Source of the DNA: Paraphoma chrysanthemicola
Taxonomy: Eukaryota; Ascomycota; Dothideomycetes; Pleosporales; Phaeosphaeriaceae
Assembly: GCA_020744225.1 (NCBI GenBank)
Contig: JAGMWG010000008.1
Location: 124,001-188,000 of the forward strand
Length of the DNA: 64,000 nt
Direction of reading: 5' to 3'
A program made the position numbers and the translations under genes. The notes under the pieces are model-generated. The model saw only the letters and a program-made list of their open reading frames with translations, searched no databases and had not been told where the DNA came from. This document shows, piece by piece, positions 63,552-64,000 of this stretch. Position 1 is the stretch's first letter. Each line of letters opens with the position of its first letter.

Positions 63552-64000
63552 GGTAAGGATCGATATTCATGGAGAGAGAGAAAGCATCCGTACTAAAGAC
63601 TGTTGAATGAGCTCTACTTCTTTCCGGTAGTAGAGTTTGCTATGTCAGGAGGCTTCTACAGCGTTCGGGCTTGAGGTCTTCCCTATAAGCAACCTGACAA
63701 GCTAGGCAGCCATATTTGTACCCTATCGTATTTCGCATAAGGCTTATGCGCCACCCAACCATCGGTTAAAAAGAATCATGTCGCAATGCTGATATACGTA
63801 GCTGCAATCAAGAAAAGGCACATAGGATGTCGTCGATGGTCGAGGCTGGAGTGGCAGTTGCACGCGAAGCGGGGCCCTGTGGCTGGCGCTAGTGGCTGTA
63901 CATACCTGGTTTGGTCCAATGTGTCGACTTTGTGCGAGACCGGCACCTGCGCGGCTCCGGTAGGACAACAGATCCATGCCATCCGCAACTTCACTTATGG
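63552..64000. other. P450 promoter and window edge
   Basis: Upstream region of the P450 gene. No further gene can be supported before the window ends. Confidence 0.4.

Overview
The window is nuclear DNA of a filamentous ascomycete fungus (Pezizomycotina). Genes are monocistronic and lie on both strands. They carry short introns of about 47-65 nt (one of about 149 nt) with GT-AG ends and CTAAC/CTAAT/CTGAC-like branch sites. The gene set is typical of such fungi: Zn2Cys6 and C2H2 regulators, AA9 and AA11 polysaccharide monooxygenases, a CYP52-like P450, xanthine dehydrogenase, UVDE endonuclease and F-box-like paralogs. A placement in Dothideomycetes is a guess from gene content only. I found no tRNA, rRNA, CRISPR array or bacterial-style operon.

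Layout. 0-9.6 kb is housekeeping: the 3' end of a GT34 mannosyltransferase, the mitochondrial GTPase GEP3, a divergent mitochondrial aspartate aminotransferase with a 3-nt micro-exon, the phosphorelay protein YPD1, and an AKAP7-like 2H phosphoesterase. 10.3-17.4 kb holds a secreted AA11-type LPMO with a very long Pro-rich tail, the divergent pair PGA2/MHF1 (CENP-S), and a four-span MARVEL-like protein. 17.4-25.7 kb looks accessory: a decayed mariner/Tc1-type transposase tail, a dynamin-like GTPase with a GC-AG intron and a 12-bp minisatellite in its 5' region, an OTT_1508-type predicted deaminase, and divergent from that a three-finger C2H2 gene interrupted by an in-frame TGA. GGGGGCA-type repeats lie between the last two. 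25.7-28.4 kb has an AA9 LPMO and a single-span membrane protein. 29.9-43.9 kb is again conserved: a Gyp5-like Rab GAP, a three-KH RNA-binding protein, xanthine dehydrogenase and UVE1. 46.4-56 kb is sparse: a small coiled-coil protein and a lone Zn2Cys6 factor with more than 3 kb of empty sequence on each side. 56.1-63.6 kb has HMG-CoA lyase, two tandem F-box-like paralogs and a CYP52-like P450.

How the genes relate. There is no biosynthetic cluster. Possible shared functions are the mitochondrial divergent pair GEP3/AAT, lignocellulose or cell-wall oxidation (AA11 and AA9), lipid and leucine catabolism (P450, HMG-CoA lyase), and a speculative self/defence-like block (dynamin-like GTPase, deaminase, C2H2 factor). 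Splice coordinates were read by hand, from reading-frame continuity and family motifs.
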